From contig NZ_CP107880.1 of assembly GCF_036013745.1 (NCBI RefSeq), positions 4,650,001 through 4,714,000 of the forward strand: DNA of 64,000 nucleotides, given 5' to 3'. The stretch is from Streptomyces sp. NBC_00483. Lineage in GTDB: Bacteria > Actinomycetota > Actinomycetes > Streptomycetales > Streptomycetaceae. The notes below the pieces were generated by a model that was not told the origin of the DNA, did not search any database, and saw nothing but the letters and a program-made list of their open reading frames with translations. A program made the translations under genes and the position numbers. This document shows, piece after piece, positions 1 through 6,384 of this stretch (position 1 is its first letter; each line of letters begins with the position of its first letter).

Positions 1-957
1 GACGACCGAGCTGTTCTCGGACAGGCCGTACCCCTCGTGCACACGCAACCCTGCCGCGTCCAGGCGCAGTTGGGCCGCTACGTCGACGGGCGCGCCGCCC
101 GCCATCAGGAACGGCCGCACCTCGTCGCCGAGGACCGGTCCCCCGGCGGCGCCGCACACCGCCTTGTCGAGGGCGCTCACCGCGGCGGGCGGCAGCACGG
201 CGGTGGTCGGCCGCCCGGCGCGCAGCCAGGTCACCACGTCGTCCGCGCGGGAGCCCGCGGTGCCGAGCAGCGCGGTCTTCTCGGGCAGCAGGATCATCCG
301 GCCGCCGTTGATGATCGGCAGGTAGACCGCAGTGACCTGCTCGATGAGCAGGCTGAACGGCACCAGGGAGAGGTAGCGGGAGTACACCCCGTCCGGCGAG
401 ACCGAGTCGAGGGACACGAGCAGCGCCTCGAGCGCCTTCGACCGGATCTTCACGCCCTTGGGCGCACCCGTGGTTCCCGAGGTGTGGATGACCTTGATGA
501 TCCGCTCGTCCGGCGGCAGTCGGAGACCGTCGGCCTCCGCGACCCGGTTCCCTGCGCCGCTGTCCGCCGTGATCGGGAGGACGGTGACGGCGCCGTCCAG
601 GCCCCACTCGGCGAGCTTGCGGACCCCGGCCTCGTCGGCCAGGCAGAGCCGGACCTCTTTCAGCAGCGAGGCGGCCTGCTCACCGGAGAACGCCAGCGGC
701 ACCGGCACCTCGACGAAACCGCCGAGCAGCAGCGCGAGGTCGGCGGCCACCCACTCGGGGCCGTTGCCCGCCACCACGCCGATCGTGGCCCCGGCGTCCG
801 CGCCGAGGTCGGCGAGCAGCCGGCGGATCTGCCCACTCCAGCCCGCCAATTCCCCGTACGTGAAGGTCCCGGCGACCGAGCCGTCGGCGGCCAGCCGCTC
901 GACGAGAACGTCGTCGCGGCGCTCCGGCGCGTACAGACCGTCGTAGATCTCCCTCAT
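1..957 (-). CDS. AMP-binding acyl-CoA/acyl-ACP synthetase, 3' part beyond window
   Basis: The reading frame starts at ATG 957 and is open to the window edge (319 codons, no stop), so the C-terminal adenylation subdomain is missing here. It encodes an adenylate-forming enzyme: the phosphate-binding motif HTSGTTGAPKG lies near residue 160 and the adenine motif GYGLSEN near the edge. Members activate a carboxylic (usually fatty) acid as acyl-AMP before transfer to CoA or a carrier; the substrate cannot be told from this sequence. The start codon overlaps the stop of the upstream hemolysin-family gene as ATGA, so the two are translationally coupled and probably act on the same acyl group. The transcript should fall under the TetR-type operator at 1661-1673. 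Confidence 0.85.
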   Translation of the reverse strand, partial: MREIYDGLYAPERRDDVLVERLAADGSVAGTFTYGELAGWSGQIRRLLADLGADAGATIGVVAGNGPEWVAADLALLLGGFVEVPVPLAFSGEQAASLLKEVRLCLADEAGVRKLAEWGLDGAVTVLPITADSGAGNRVAEADGLRLPPDERIIKVIHTSGTTGAPKGVKIRSKALEALLVSLDSVSPDGVYSRYLSLVPFSLLIEQVTAVYLPIINGGRMILLPEKTALLGTAGSRADDVVTWLRAGRPTTAVLPPAAVSALDKAVCGAAGGPVLGDEVRPFLMAGGAPVDVAAQLRLDAAGLRVHEGYGLSENSSVV

Positions 958-1604
958 CGCGCGCCCGCCCCCTGCGGAGCGAGGGAGGCTTCCTGGCCCC
1001 AGGTCACCGCGAGGTGGTAGCCGGACTCGGCCTCGCGGTTGATGCCGGCGTCAAAGGCCCGCAGGTCGATGAAGCCGGCCACGGGAGCGGTCTCGTAGTA
1101 CGTCCCCCACGTGCCCCGCTGCTCCGGCGGCAGGGCGTCCTCGCGGGCCTGGGCGAGTCCGGTGAACCGCAGCCCGATCCGCGCCAGGGTCCGGGCCAGC
1201 GGCTTGGTGACGGTGCACAGCAGGTACGAGGCGCCGTTGCACCAGCACAGCGCGGGCACCATGCCGATGAGCTTCAGGCCCGCGCCGGGTTCGCTGGAGG
1301 CCAGCGGCCCGACCTCGACCAGACCGGCCGGCTCGCACTCGGTACGCGTGGACCGCGATATGACGTCGGCCGCCCCGTCCCCGAGGTAGTGCTCGACGAG
1401 AAGGCTGCGTTCCCCTCCGTACGTCAGCCCCGCACAGGCCAGCGGGACGACGTCCGCTCCCGTGCCCTCGTCCGAGCACAGCGCGATGAAGCTGTCCGGC
1501 GACGGTGCGATCCGCGCCCCGTAGTCCCGCGCGTACCGGTCCTGTGCGAGCTCGACGCAGGCCAGCCACAAGGCACTCCCGCGGCGAGCGATGTTGATGC
1601 GCAT
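954..1604 (-). CDS. Thermostable hemolysin family (T_hemolysin) protein
   Basis: A 216-residue protein with the hallmarks of the family named after Vibrio thermostable direct-type delta hemolysin. An N-terminal DRYARDYGARI segment (22-32) is followed by LLVEHYL (68-74), the conserved VEVGPLAS (96-103), TVTKPL (131-136), and a WGTYYETAP block near 166-174. There is no signal peptide or membrane helix. To my knowledge the biochemical activity of the family is not established; the layout resembles GNAT/LuxI-type acyltransferases, which would fit the coupled acyl-activating enzyme downstream (inference). Start: ATG 1604 is preceded by GGAGGGG; an in-frame GTG at 1625 lacks a ribosome site. Hemolysis should not be assumed from the family name. 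Confidence 0.8.
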   Translation of the reverse strand: MRINIARRGSALWLACVELAQDRYARDYGARIAPSPDSFIALCSDEGTGADVVPLACAGLTYGGERSLLVEHYLGDGAADVISRSTRTECEPAGLVEVGPLASSEPGAGLKLIGMVPALCWCNGASYLLCTVTKPLARTLARIGLRFTGLAQAREDALPPEQRGTWGTYYETAPVAGFIDLRAFDAGINREAESGYHLAVTWGQEASLAPQGAGAR

Positions 1605-1660
1605 TGCCCCTCCATTCCGCATCACGGCCCGACCGACCGGCCGAGCACTCCTTCACGTTA

Positions 1661-1673
1661 TGACCATCAGTCG
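1661..1673. promoter_or_regulatory. Putative TetR operator in hemolysin-ligase promoter
   Basis: TGACCATCAGTCG lies 57 bp upstream of the hemolysin-family start. It matches, with two differences, the site TGACCAACAGTCA in front of tetR (2511-2523). On the minus strand a TTGTCA box lies 15-17 nt upstream of TCATAA/ATAACG, so the site falls between -35 and -10, where bound repressor would block the polymerase. Repeat and position are seen; binding is inferred. Confidence 0.55.
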
Positions 1674-1764
1674 TTTTTTGACAACTAGTTCATGATCGGG
1701 AGTGGCGAACGGAAAGCGAGCAGCGAACTACGGATCCAGGCGCAGAACTTCACCCATCAAATAC

Positions 1765-2496
1765 CTACTCAGAGTGACCTTCCGGCGCATACTGGGCGGC
1801 GATCGGGTCGACGATCCCGGCCACCTCGCGGTGCAGCCGCGCCACGTCGTCGACCGGGAGCCGGGTCCAGCCCAGGCCGCCGATCATGGAGGTCATCACC
1901 TTCAGACGGGCATCGAGGCCCTCCTCGCCGGACCACAGGAAGCGGCGTGAGAGCAAATGCATGGCCGCGTAGCCGAGGATGTAGGCGCGCAGGGCGTCCA
2001 CCGCCACGGCCGGTTCGACCTCGGCGTTCCCGAAGGAACCCTCGGCGACGCTGCGCTCCACGGCGTAGCCCACGACCTGCGACATTTGCGCCTCGACCAG
2101 GTCACGCCGCTTGAGTCGCTCCTCGGACGCGACCTTGCAGACGGCGTCGGTGCGGGCGGTGATGCTGCACTCGAAGAGCACCGGCGCCACCTCCGCGTGC
2201 CGCATGTAGGCGAGTGTCATGCCGTACACGGCACGGGCCCCACCCCATGGCAGATCGGCGATCGCCTGGAAGTAGCGCAGCTGACGCCGTGCGCTCTCCG
2301 CGGAGAGCTCGATGAGCAGGTCTTCCCTGCAGGTGAAGTGGTTGTAGACGGTGCCTTTGGAGTACCCGGCCTCATCGGCCAGCTTCCCCAGCGTCAGATT
2401 GTGGAACCCGTCCCTGCACACCATGTCGAGCGCGACGTACACCAGCTTCTGGTCACGCTCCGCAACTTCCTGGGCCTTACGTTGAGTCGTTCGCAT
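1765..2496 (-). CDS. TetR/AcrR family transcriptional repressor
   Basis: A 243-residue one-component regulator. The N-terminal helix-turn-helix is plain (LADEAGYSKGTVYNHF, about residues 39-54) and a helical ligand-binding domain makes up the rest, the usual size for acyl-CoA-responsive TetR members. Start: ATG 2496 was chosen; the frame extends to a TTG at 2517, but that codon lies inside the presumed operator. A CATAAT hexamer ends 6 nt before ATG 2496, so the mRNA may be leaderless. The gene lies upstream of the hemolysin-ligase operon on the same strand, and both promoters carry the same 13-bp motif, so it most likely represses itself and that operon, with an acyl compound as possible inducer (inference). 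Confidence 0.9.
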   Translation of the reverse strand: MRTTQRKAQEVAERDQKLVYVALDMVCRDGFHNLTLGKLADEAGYSKGTVYNHFTCREDLLIELSAESARRQLRYFQAIADLPWGGARAVYGMTLAYMRHAEVAPVLFECSITARTDAVCKVASEERLKRRDLVEAQMSQVVGYAVERSVAEGSFGNAEVEPAVAVDALRAYILGYAAMHLLSRRFLWSGEEGLDARLKVMTSMIGGLGWTRLPVDDVARLHREVAGIVDPIAAQYAPEGHSE

Positions 2497-2510
2497 GGCT
2501 GCATTATGAA

Positions 2511-2523
2511 TGACCAACAGTCA
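2511..2523. promoter_or_regulatory. Putative TetR operator, autoregulatory copy
   Basis: TGACCAACAGTCA (TGAC arms, 5-nt centre) overlaps the tetR promoter: on the minus strand it lies between TCGAAC and CATAAT, which are 17 nt apart. It is a near-copy of the site at 1661-1673. Confidence 0.55.
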
Positions 2524-2614
2524 AAGTTCGACACTCGGTCAAAGCTGGGTCAAGCTTTATTGGGGAGATCCTGAAACGGCGCGGGCCCGCCTCCACCACA
2601 CTCCGAACAACAGA

Positions 2615-2648
2615 AAACCCCAGGTCAGAAGAGTCTGACCTGGGGTTT
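2615..2648 (-). terminator. Original terminator of tRNA-Thr, now displaced
   Basis: A 15-bp perfect stem (AAACCCCAGGTCAGA and its complement, AGAG loop) lies directly downstream of the truncated tRNA copy on the minus strand. It was probably the tRNA-Thr terminator before the 3.56-kb element inserted. A similar hairpin at 6172-6210 now serves the intact tRNA. Confidence 0.75.
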
Positions 2649-2656
2649 CCCAGTCT

Positions 2657-2699
2657 GAGCCGCCTTCGGGATTCGAACCCGAGACCTACGCATTACGAG
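2657..2699. repeat. Attachment-site repeat, distal copy (tRNA-Thr 3' fragment)
   Basis: These 43 bp are identical to 6216-6258, the 3' half of tRNA-Thr(CGT) from the anticodon loop through the T arm and acceptor stem. Identity stops at 2700. A duplicated tRNA 3' end is the typical footprint of tyrosine-recombinase integration into a tRNA gene. Confidence 0.88.
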
Positions 2700-2814
2700 G
2701 GCCTGCAAGATCGTGGCGGGTGGTGCCGGTGCGTGCCACCGGATGATGTCTCAGCTGGTCAGGAGCGTACGACTATGACCGCCATGACTGCTGATCCGGC
2801 CTCGTGCCGCCCAG

Positions 2815-2838
2815 TCCGCTCACGCAGCGCTCACGCAA
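2815..2838. repeat. Island-end repeat, left (possible integrase arm site)
   Basis: TCCGCTCACGCAGCGCTCAC plus CGCAA-type continuation: two copies of GCTCACGCA in tandem. The same 24 bp, with one mismatch and in the same orientation, occurs at 6102-6125. The two lie 115 and 90 bp inside the att repeats. Confidence 0.5.
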
Positions 2839-2864
2839 ATCGCCGGGGCTCGCCGGCGTGAAGC

Positions 2865-3431
2865 TCAGATCCGCCCGAGGTCGACCTCGACCGGAAAGGG
2901 CGCCGAGACCTTGACGACACCGGTGAACACGCCCCCGTCCCGGTAGGCCCTGGTAGCCGGGTCAAGCACGTACGTGTACACCAGCGGAACCCCGGTCGCG
3001 GCCTGCTCGACCCGCCAGTAGAAGGCGATACCGGCCTTCGCGTACTGGTCAGTCTTCACGATCCGATCGGTGGTCTCCGACCCTGGCGAGACGACCTCGA
3101 CGACCAGCAGCACATGCTCCGGCCGGGTGGGCGAGATGTCGATCGTGTCCGCGCGATACACCACAACATCCGGACGCCGATTGGTCAGCGGAACATCCTG
3201 CAGACGGACATCGAAGTCGGTGTCGGCGTTCCACTCCGGCCCCGCATCAGCCTCCAAGGCATTCGCCAGCATCCGGGCAAGCCGGTTATGACGCTTGGAT
3301 GCGCTGGGACTCACGACGACCATCCCGTCCACGATCTCGATCCCCGCACACTGCTCCTCGGACCAGGAGTCGTACTGCTCCGCCGTGATCTGCTCATGCA
3401 TCCACGCAGGAGCCACCGTCTCGGCAGTCAT
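2865..3431 (-). CDS. Uma2 family (DUF820) restriction-endonuclease-like protein
   Basis: A 188-residue protein of the Uma2 family, a PD-(D/E)XK-type nuclease fold common in Streptomyces and cyanobacteria. Visible family features are the GIEIVDGMVVVSP segment near residue 30, SKRHNRLARML, then RRPDVVVY and VLLVVEVVSPGSETTDR, with D and E/V-E in the expected catalytic positions, and the DQYAKAGIAFYWRVE block. Start ATG 3431 follows GGAGG at 6 nt; the frame could extend to 3539 but without a ribosome site. Substrate and role of the family are unknown. It is the gene nearest the left end of the tRNA island and may be cargo. Confidence 0.85.
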   Translation of the reverse strand: MTAETVAPAWMHEQITAEQYDSWSEEQCAGIEIVDGMVVVSPSASKRHNRLARMLANALEADAGPEWNADTDFDVRLQDVPLTNRRPDVVVYRADTIDISPTRPEHVLLVVEVVSPGSETTDRIVKTDQYAKAGIAFYWRVEQAATGVPLVYTYVLDPATRAYRDGGVFTGVVKVSAPFPVEVDLGRI

Positions 3432-3512
3432 GACCCACCTCCTGGACACCATGCGAGCGGGACCGATCCCGCTGGGATCAGAGTACTGTCCCGGATCCGC
3501 CAGCATCTGGTA

Positions 3513-3815
3513 ATGAAGCTCCCCCCGCGGTTGGGACACGCTCCTCGCCCGCGGCTACAAGAGGACGACGTTCCGGAGTGGTCGGACCGGATCAAGGCCA
3601 ACGTGGCCGGCGAAGTCCGGCGAAGAAGGAAGGAGATGGGGTGGAGCGCACAGGACCTGGCGGATCAGTGCTCGCGGCTCGGGCATCCCATCCCGCGCAA
3701 CGTGATCGCCAACATGGAGTCCGGGCGCCGGGCCAACCTACCCCTGGTGGACGTCCTGCGTCACCCGAAGGCTGAACCTTCCGGGGAAGTCCAGAACGTC
3801 ACGGTCGGCCCGTAG
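3513..3815 (+). pseudogene. Truncated XRE-type helix-turn-helix regulator
   Basis: From about 3572 the frame reads WSDRIKANVAGEVRRRRKEM, then a helix-turn-helix (WSAQDLADQCSRLG, RNVIANMESGRR), which is the N-terminal DNA-binding part of a Streptomyces XRE regulator. After PLVDVL the similarity ends and the frame runs into the antisense 3' end of the immunity gene, stopping at 3815. No good start lies next to the domain; the nearest in-frame ATG is 3513, inside the Uma2 promoter region. Without its C-terminal domain and with a doubtful start it is best read as a remnant cut by recombination, although a short DNA-binding peptide is possible. Confidence 0.6.
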
Positions 3816-4264
3816 GCCCCGTCCTCCTCGTCGCTCACTTCCACAGTGATCTCGCGACCCGGGTAACGCGAGGAGAGGATTCCCTGCCAGCACTCTCCCA
3901 GCGCCAATGCGAGTTGGGGCAGCTCTTCCCCAAGCTGATCTTCATCCGTCAATTCGATGTTGTTGAATGTGCCCCACAACTCGACGTGGTTGACGACGGC
4001 CTCAATTCGCTTCCGATCGCCATCAAGACTTGTGAACCAGTCGTCGACAGTGCTCTGACGGAAGCGCTCTTTGAGGAAAATACAACCGCGGTACTCGACC
4101 GTTTCGGGGCAAAAAAGCCAGGCCGCGGCCAGAACAAATCGAAGACCATCCTCAAAGTCGAGGTAATTGTCCGGATCGAGTTCCTCATTCTTCCATTCGG
4201 TGCGCCATTTCTTGAAGAAAGCCGGCAGTTCACGCTCGGACCATGACGGTTTGATGCTACTCAC
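3761..4264 (-). CDS. Putative immunity protein of the polymorphic toxin
   Basis: A 167-residue acidic, cytoplasmic protein without signal or membrane segment, which I cannot place in a named family. It is rich in W, F, D and E (for example TVDDWFTSLDGD, VNHVELWGTFNNIEL). Position argues for an immunity role: its GTG start at 4264 overlaps by 4 bp (GTGA) the stop of the out-of-frame toxin tail at 4261-4263, the usual coupling of toxin and antidote. Its third positions are much more AT-rich than those of neighbouring core genes, a sign of transfer. The last codons overlap the antisense XRE remnant, so the original C-terminus may have been altered. Confidence 0.6.
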   Translation of the reverse strand: MSSIKPSWSERELPAFFKKWRTEWKNEELDPDNYLDFEDGLRFVLAAAWLFCPETVEYRGCIFLKERFRQSTVDDWFTSLDGDRKRIEAVVNHVELWGTFNNIELTDEDQLGEELPQLALALGECWQGILSSRYPGREITVEVSDEEDGAYGPTVTFWTSPEGSAFG

Positions 4265-4383
4265 GGGATCTCCCAGGGGAACGCGGTACGCACGTCCTTC
4301 GACTCACCCACATAGACTTGCCCGGTCTTAGGGTTGGTATTGTGCGACATTTTTACGACGTGTGGTGTGTCTACTCCGTTGTG
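4261..4383 (-). pseudogene. Out-of-frame C-terminal tail of the polymorphic toxin
   Basis: Minus-strand codons in the other frame give HNGVDTPHVV, then HNTNPKTGQVYVGESKDV and a final AFPWEIP before TGA. From memory this is the typical end of a polymorphic toxin domain in actinobacterial T7SS substrates (Ntox24-like, tentative). The tail joins the toxin gene only if a frameshift at about 4384-4393 is corrected. Its stop overlaps the immunity start. Confidence 0.6.
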
Positions 4384-5506
4384 CGAGGCCCCCTCGCTGC
4401 AAGGCGCGACCTTCGGAATCATAAGTGGAGTAGCTGGTCACCTTTCCTGACTGGGGGTCGGTCTTGTACATGGTCCCGTTCGCCGGACCGTTCACCTTCG
4501 GAAGTTTGTGGCCTCCGCGGCCGGCGCCGGTACCAGTGCCCTCGTATTTCTGACCATTCTTGATCAGCTCGGACGCCGGCTGCTGTGCGGAGCCGCTGGC
4601 ACCGGATCCCTCGCTGTTCATCCGCAGGGGTTCGACCTTGGAATCGCTCCCGGCATGCTGGGCCAGGTCCATGGCTCCAGCTCCCGCCACACCCACGCCT
4701 GTGGCTATTCCAGCAGCGGAGACGGCGTTGAGTGGGACACCGGCGACCGCGCCGACGCCGGTGGCGTCCAAGGCGACGCCAAGCCCTTCACCACCCGCGC
4801 TGAGCCCGGTCAGGAGCACGCCACCGAGCATCGCGGCACTGTCGCCCGGATGCTGGATCATCGCGTTGCCGAAGGAGGCGAGATCGTTGACGACGACCTT
4901 GCCCACGTCCACGGCCCCTTCACCCACATCGCTGAAGAAGTCACCGACCTGGGACCAGAACCCCGGCTTCTCAGGGGCTGACTCGGTCGCCTTCTTCACC
5001 AGCGCTGTCGCGGTGTGCCCTGCGCCGTCCACGTTGCCGCGAGCGGTCTCGAGAGTCCCGCGGGCGGCTGCACGGTCGGCTTCCCCGGGATCATGAAAGG
5101 GGATCTCGGTCTCGTCCCCTTTGCTGCGTGCCTGATTGACTTGCTGAGTGTGGGCCTTGCCTGCGGCTGCCGTCGTGGCTTCGCCACGCGCGAACTGGGA
5201 TATGGCTTCCTCTGCGCGCTGCTGGGCTGCGCGCAGGGTGTAGCTGTAGTCGTACAGGGCGTTCGCGGCAGCGTGGAAGTTGTCGCCGGCCTTGACCCAC
5301 CTCGATGGCTCACCATGGAAACGATCGCGGAAGGCGTCACCCGCCGGACCTCTCCACCCGTCTTCGGTCTCGATCTTCGCCAGTCCCTCGCCGGCCTCGA
5401 TGAGAACATCGCCGTAGGCGAGAAGAGACTGAGCGGTCGTATTCAGAGCATCGGGTGTGCCGGGAACAAGATCACGGGGGTTCGACGTCTCCCCGAGCTC
5501 GGCCAT
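4328..5506 (-). CDS. T7SS-type polymorphic toxin, C-terminal frameshift
   Basis: 392 codons as read. Residues 1-130 form the helical signal domain of putative T7SS-secreted toxins (GWRGPAGDAFRDRF, YDYSYTLRAAQQRAEEA); a glycine/alanine-rich hydrophobic stretch around 195-290 could be a translocation segment; from about 330 the toxin domain begins (KLPKVNGP, MYKTDPQSGKVTSYSTYDSE). After GRALQRGGL the frame changes and ends in a spurious tail at 4328, while the genuine-looking domain end continues out of frame to 4261. The start ATG 5506 overlaps the partner's stop by 1 nt (TGATG). The domain type is tentative (Ntox24-like); activity is probably lost unless the shift is a sequencing error. Confidence 0.75.
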   Translation of the reverse strand: MAELGETSNPRDLVPGTPDALNTTAQSLLAYGDVLIEAGEGLAKIETEDGWRGPAGDAFRDRFHGEPSRWVKAGDNFHAAANALYDYSYTLRAAQQRAEEAISQFARGEATTAAAGKAHTQQVNQARSKGDETEIPFHDPGEADRAAARGTLETARGNVDGAGHTATALVKKATESAPEKPGFWSQVGDFFSDVGEGAVDVGKVVVNDLASFGNAMIQHPGDSAAMLGGVLLTGLSAGGEGLGVALDATGVGAVAGVPLNAVSAAGIATGVGVAGAGAMDLAQHAGSDSKVEPLRMNSEGSGASGSAQQPASELIKNGQKYEGTGTGAGRGGHKLPKVNGPANGTMYKTDPQSGKVTSYSTYDSEGRALQRGGLAQRSRHTTRRKNVAQYQP

Positions 5507-5832
5507 CAGGACGCCCCCGGATCGGACCCGGTCGAGGACTGAAGAATGCCCTGAACAGAGAGTTGGATGTGTTCCTCAGCCTTTTCGTAGCTGTTGACGC
5601 AGTGCGTCAGCCGGTCAGAGACCTCTGCGCCATCGGTGGCCAGGTGCGAGACGCCGATGTTCCACCGATCGCAGAAATCGGCGACCGCTGATGCCAGTTC
5701 GTCGTGGCCGAAGGCGTCCTTGGGAGCATCGATGTCACTCACCTTCTTGGTGGCCATCGCGTCCAGAGTGGTGGTAATCCCGGTTGCGGCCTTGCGAAGT
5801 GCATCAAGGTCCACAGAGAACCCTTCTGACAT
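5506..5832 (-). CDS. WXG100/EspC-like T7SS partner protein
   Basis: A 108-residue all-helical protein (FSVDLDALRKAATGITTTLD, then FCDRWNIGVSHLATD) of the size and build of WXG100/ESAT-6 or EspC-like proteins, which pair with and guide a longer substrate to the type VII secretion system. The central turn reads DRWNIG instead of a strict WXG. The start ATG 5832 follows GGAGGGG. Its stop overlaps the toxin start, so the two are co-translated. No T7SS core gene (EccC and so on) lies in this window, so export would use machinery encoded elsewhere. Confidence 0.75.
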   Translation of the reverse strand: MSEGFSVDLDALRKAATGITTTLDAMATKKVSDIDAPKDAFGHDELASAVADFCDRWNIGVSHLATDGAEVSDRLTHCVNSYEKAEEHIQLSVQGILQSSTGSDPGAS

Positions 5833-6101
5833 GTTCCATCCCCTCCCCCGTGCTCAGCACCTGGCAGTCACCTGACACGAACCCATCAAGGATCGCGAAC
5901 AACTGGGCAGGCTAGCAGCGGAGCCTTCGAGGAATCGCACAAGGATCCGGATGGGCCTGATGCCGCTTGGGAGACGAGTGCGGTCGCGCGGCCTGGGTGG
6001 CCGATGTGGCCATGCCGCCACGGGGAACGACCGAGCTGGCGCCTACGTCATTGCCTCATGCCGACCAGCAGCGCTCCGTCGGCCTGGCACTTCGCACCCC
6101 T

Positions 6102-6125
6102 TCCGCTCACGCATCGCTCACGCAA
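6102..6125. repeat. Island-end repeat, right (possible integrase arm site)
   Basis: Twenty-four bp matching 2815-2838 with one mismatch, again holding two GCTCACGCA copies in the same orientation, 90 bp from the right att copy. Confidence 0.5.
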
Positions 6126-6171
6126 GCACTCCCACGGCATCCCCGTCGTGCGGCTCGGCATGCCCCGGACA

Positions 6172-6210
6172 TGAAAAAACCCCAGGTCACGGCGAGTGAG
6201 TCCTGGGGTT
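6172..6210 (-). terminator. Terminator of tRNA-Thr supplied by the island
   Basis: On the minus strand AACCCCAGGA pairs with TCCTGGGGTT and is followed by a run of six T. Position and stem mirror the displaced hairpin at 2615-2648, so the element re-supplied both the tRNA 3' half and a terminator. Confidence 0.75.
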
Positions 6211-6215
6211 GATCC

Positions 6216-6258
6216 GAGCCGCCTTCGGGATTCGAACCCGAGACCTACGCATTACGAG
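6216..6258. repeat. Attachment-site repeat, tRNA-proximal copy
   Basis: Identical over 43 bp to 2657-2699. It forms the 3' half of the intact tRNA-Thr gene. Confidence 0.88.
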
Positions 6259-6290
6259 TGCGTTGCTCTGGCCATCTGAGCTAAGGCGGC
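6217..6290 (-). tRNA. tRNA-Thr (anticodon CGT)
   Basis: A 74-nt cloverleaf on the minus strand: acceptor GCCGCCT pairs with AGGCGGC, the anticodon stem ACGCA/TGCGT encloses loop CTCGTAA (anticodon CGT), and the T arm is CTCGGGTTCGAATCCCGAA-like. CCA is not encoded. Its 3' half is the att core of the neighbouring island. Confidence 0.95.
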
Positions 6291-6384
6291 GCCGCCGCGC
6301 GCACCGGAGTGCGTCAGCAACGTCGCCAATCCTACACGCTCCGCAGGGGTGCTCCGCACAGCCTTTATGACCAGGGGACACGCA

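Larger units (their letters stand above)
2700..6258. mobile_element. Integrase-less tRNA-Thr island carrying toxin-immunity genes
   Basis: The 3,559-bp segment is bounded by 43-bp direct repeats (2657-2699 and 6216-6258), the second forming the 3' half of intact tRNA-Thr(CGT). Inside are a Uma2 nuclease gene, an XRE remnant, an immunity-like gene, a T7SS-type toxin and its small partner. No integrase, excisionase or replication gene is present, so it is either the remnant of a larger integrative element or a passenger mobilised in trans. A 24-bp motif containing GCTCACGCA twice occurs near both ends (2815-2838, 6102-6125) and may be recombinase arm sites. Base composition is visibly lower in GC than the flanks, most clearly in the immunity gene. 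Confidence 0.8.

Noticed and set aside
954..1604. Secreted pore-forming toxin
   Set aside because: The family name says hemolysin, but there is no signal peptide or membrane segment and the gene is coupled to an acyl-activating enzyme.
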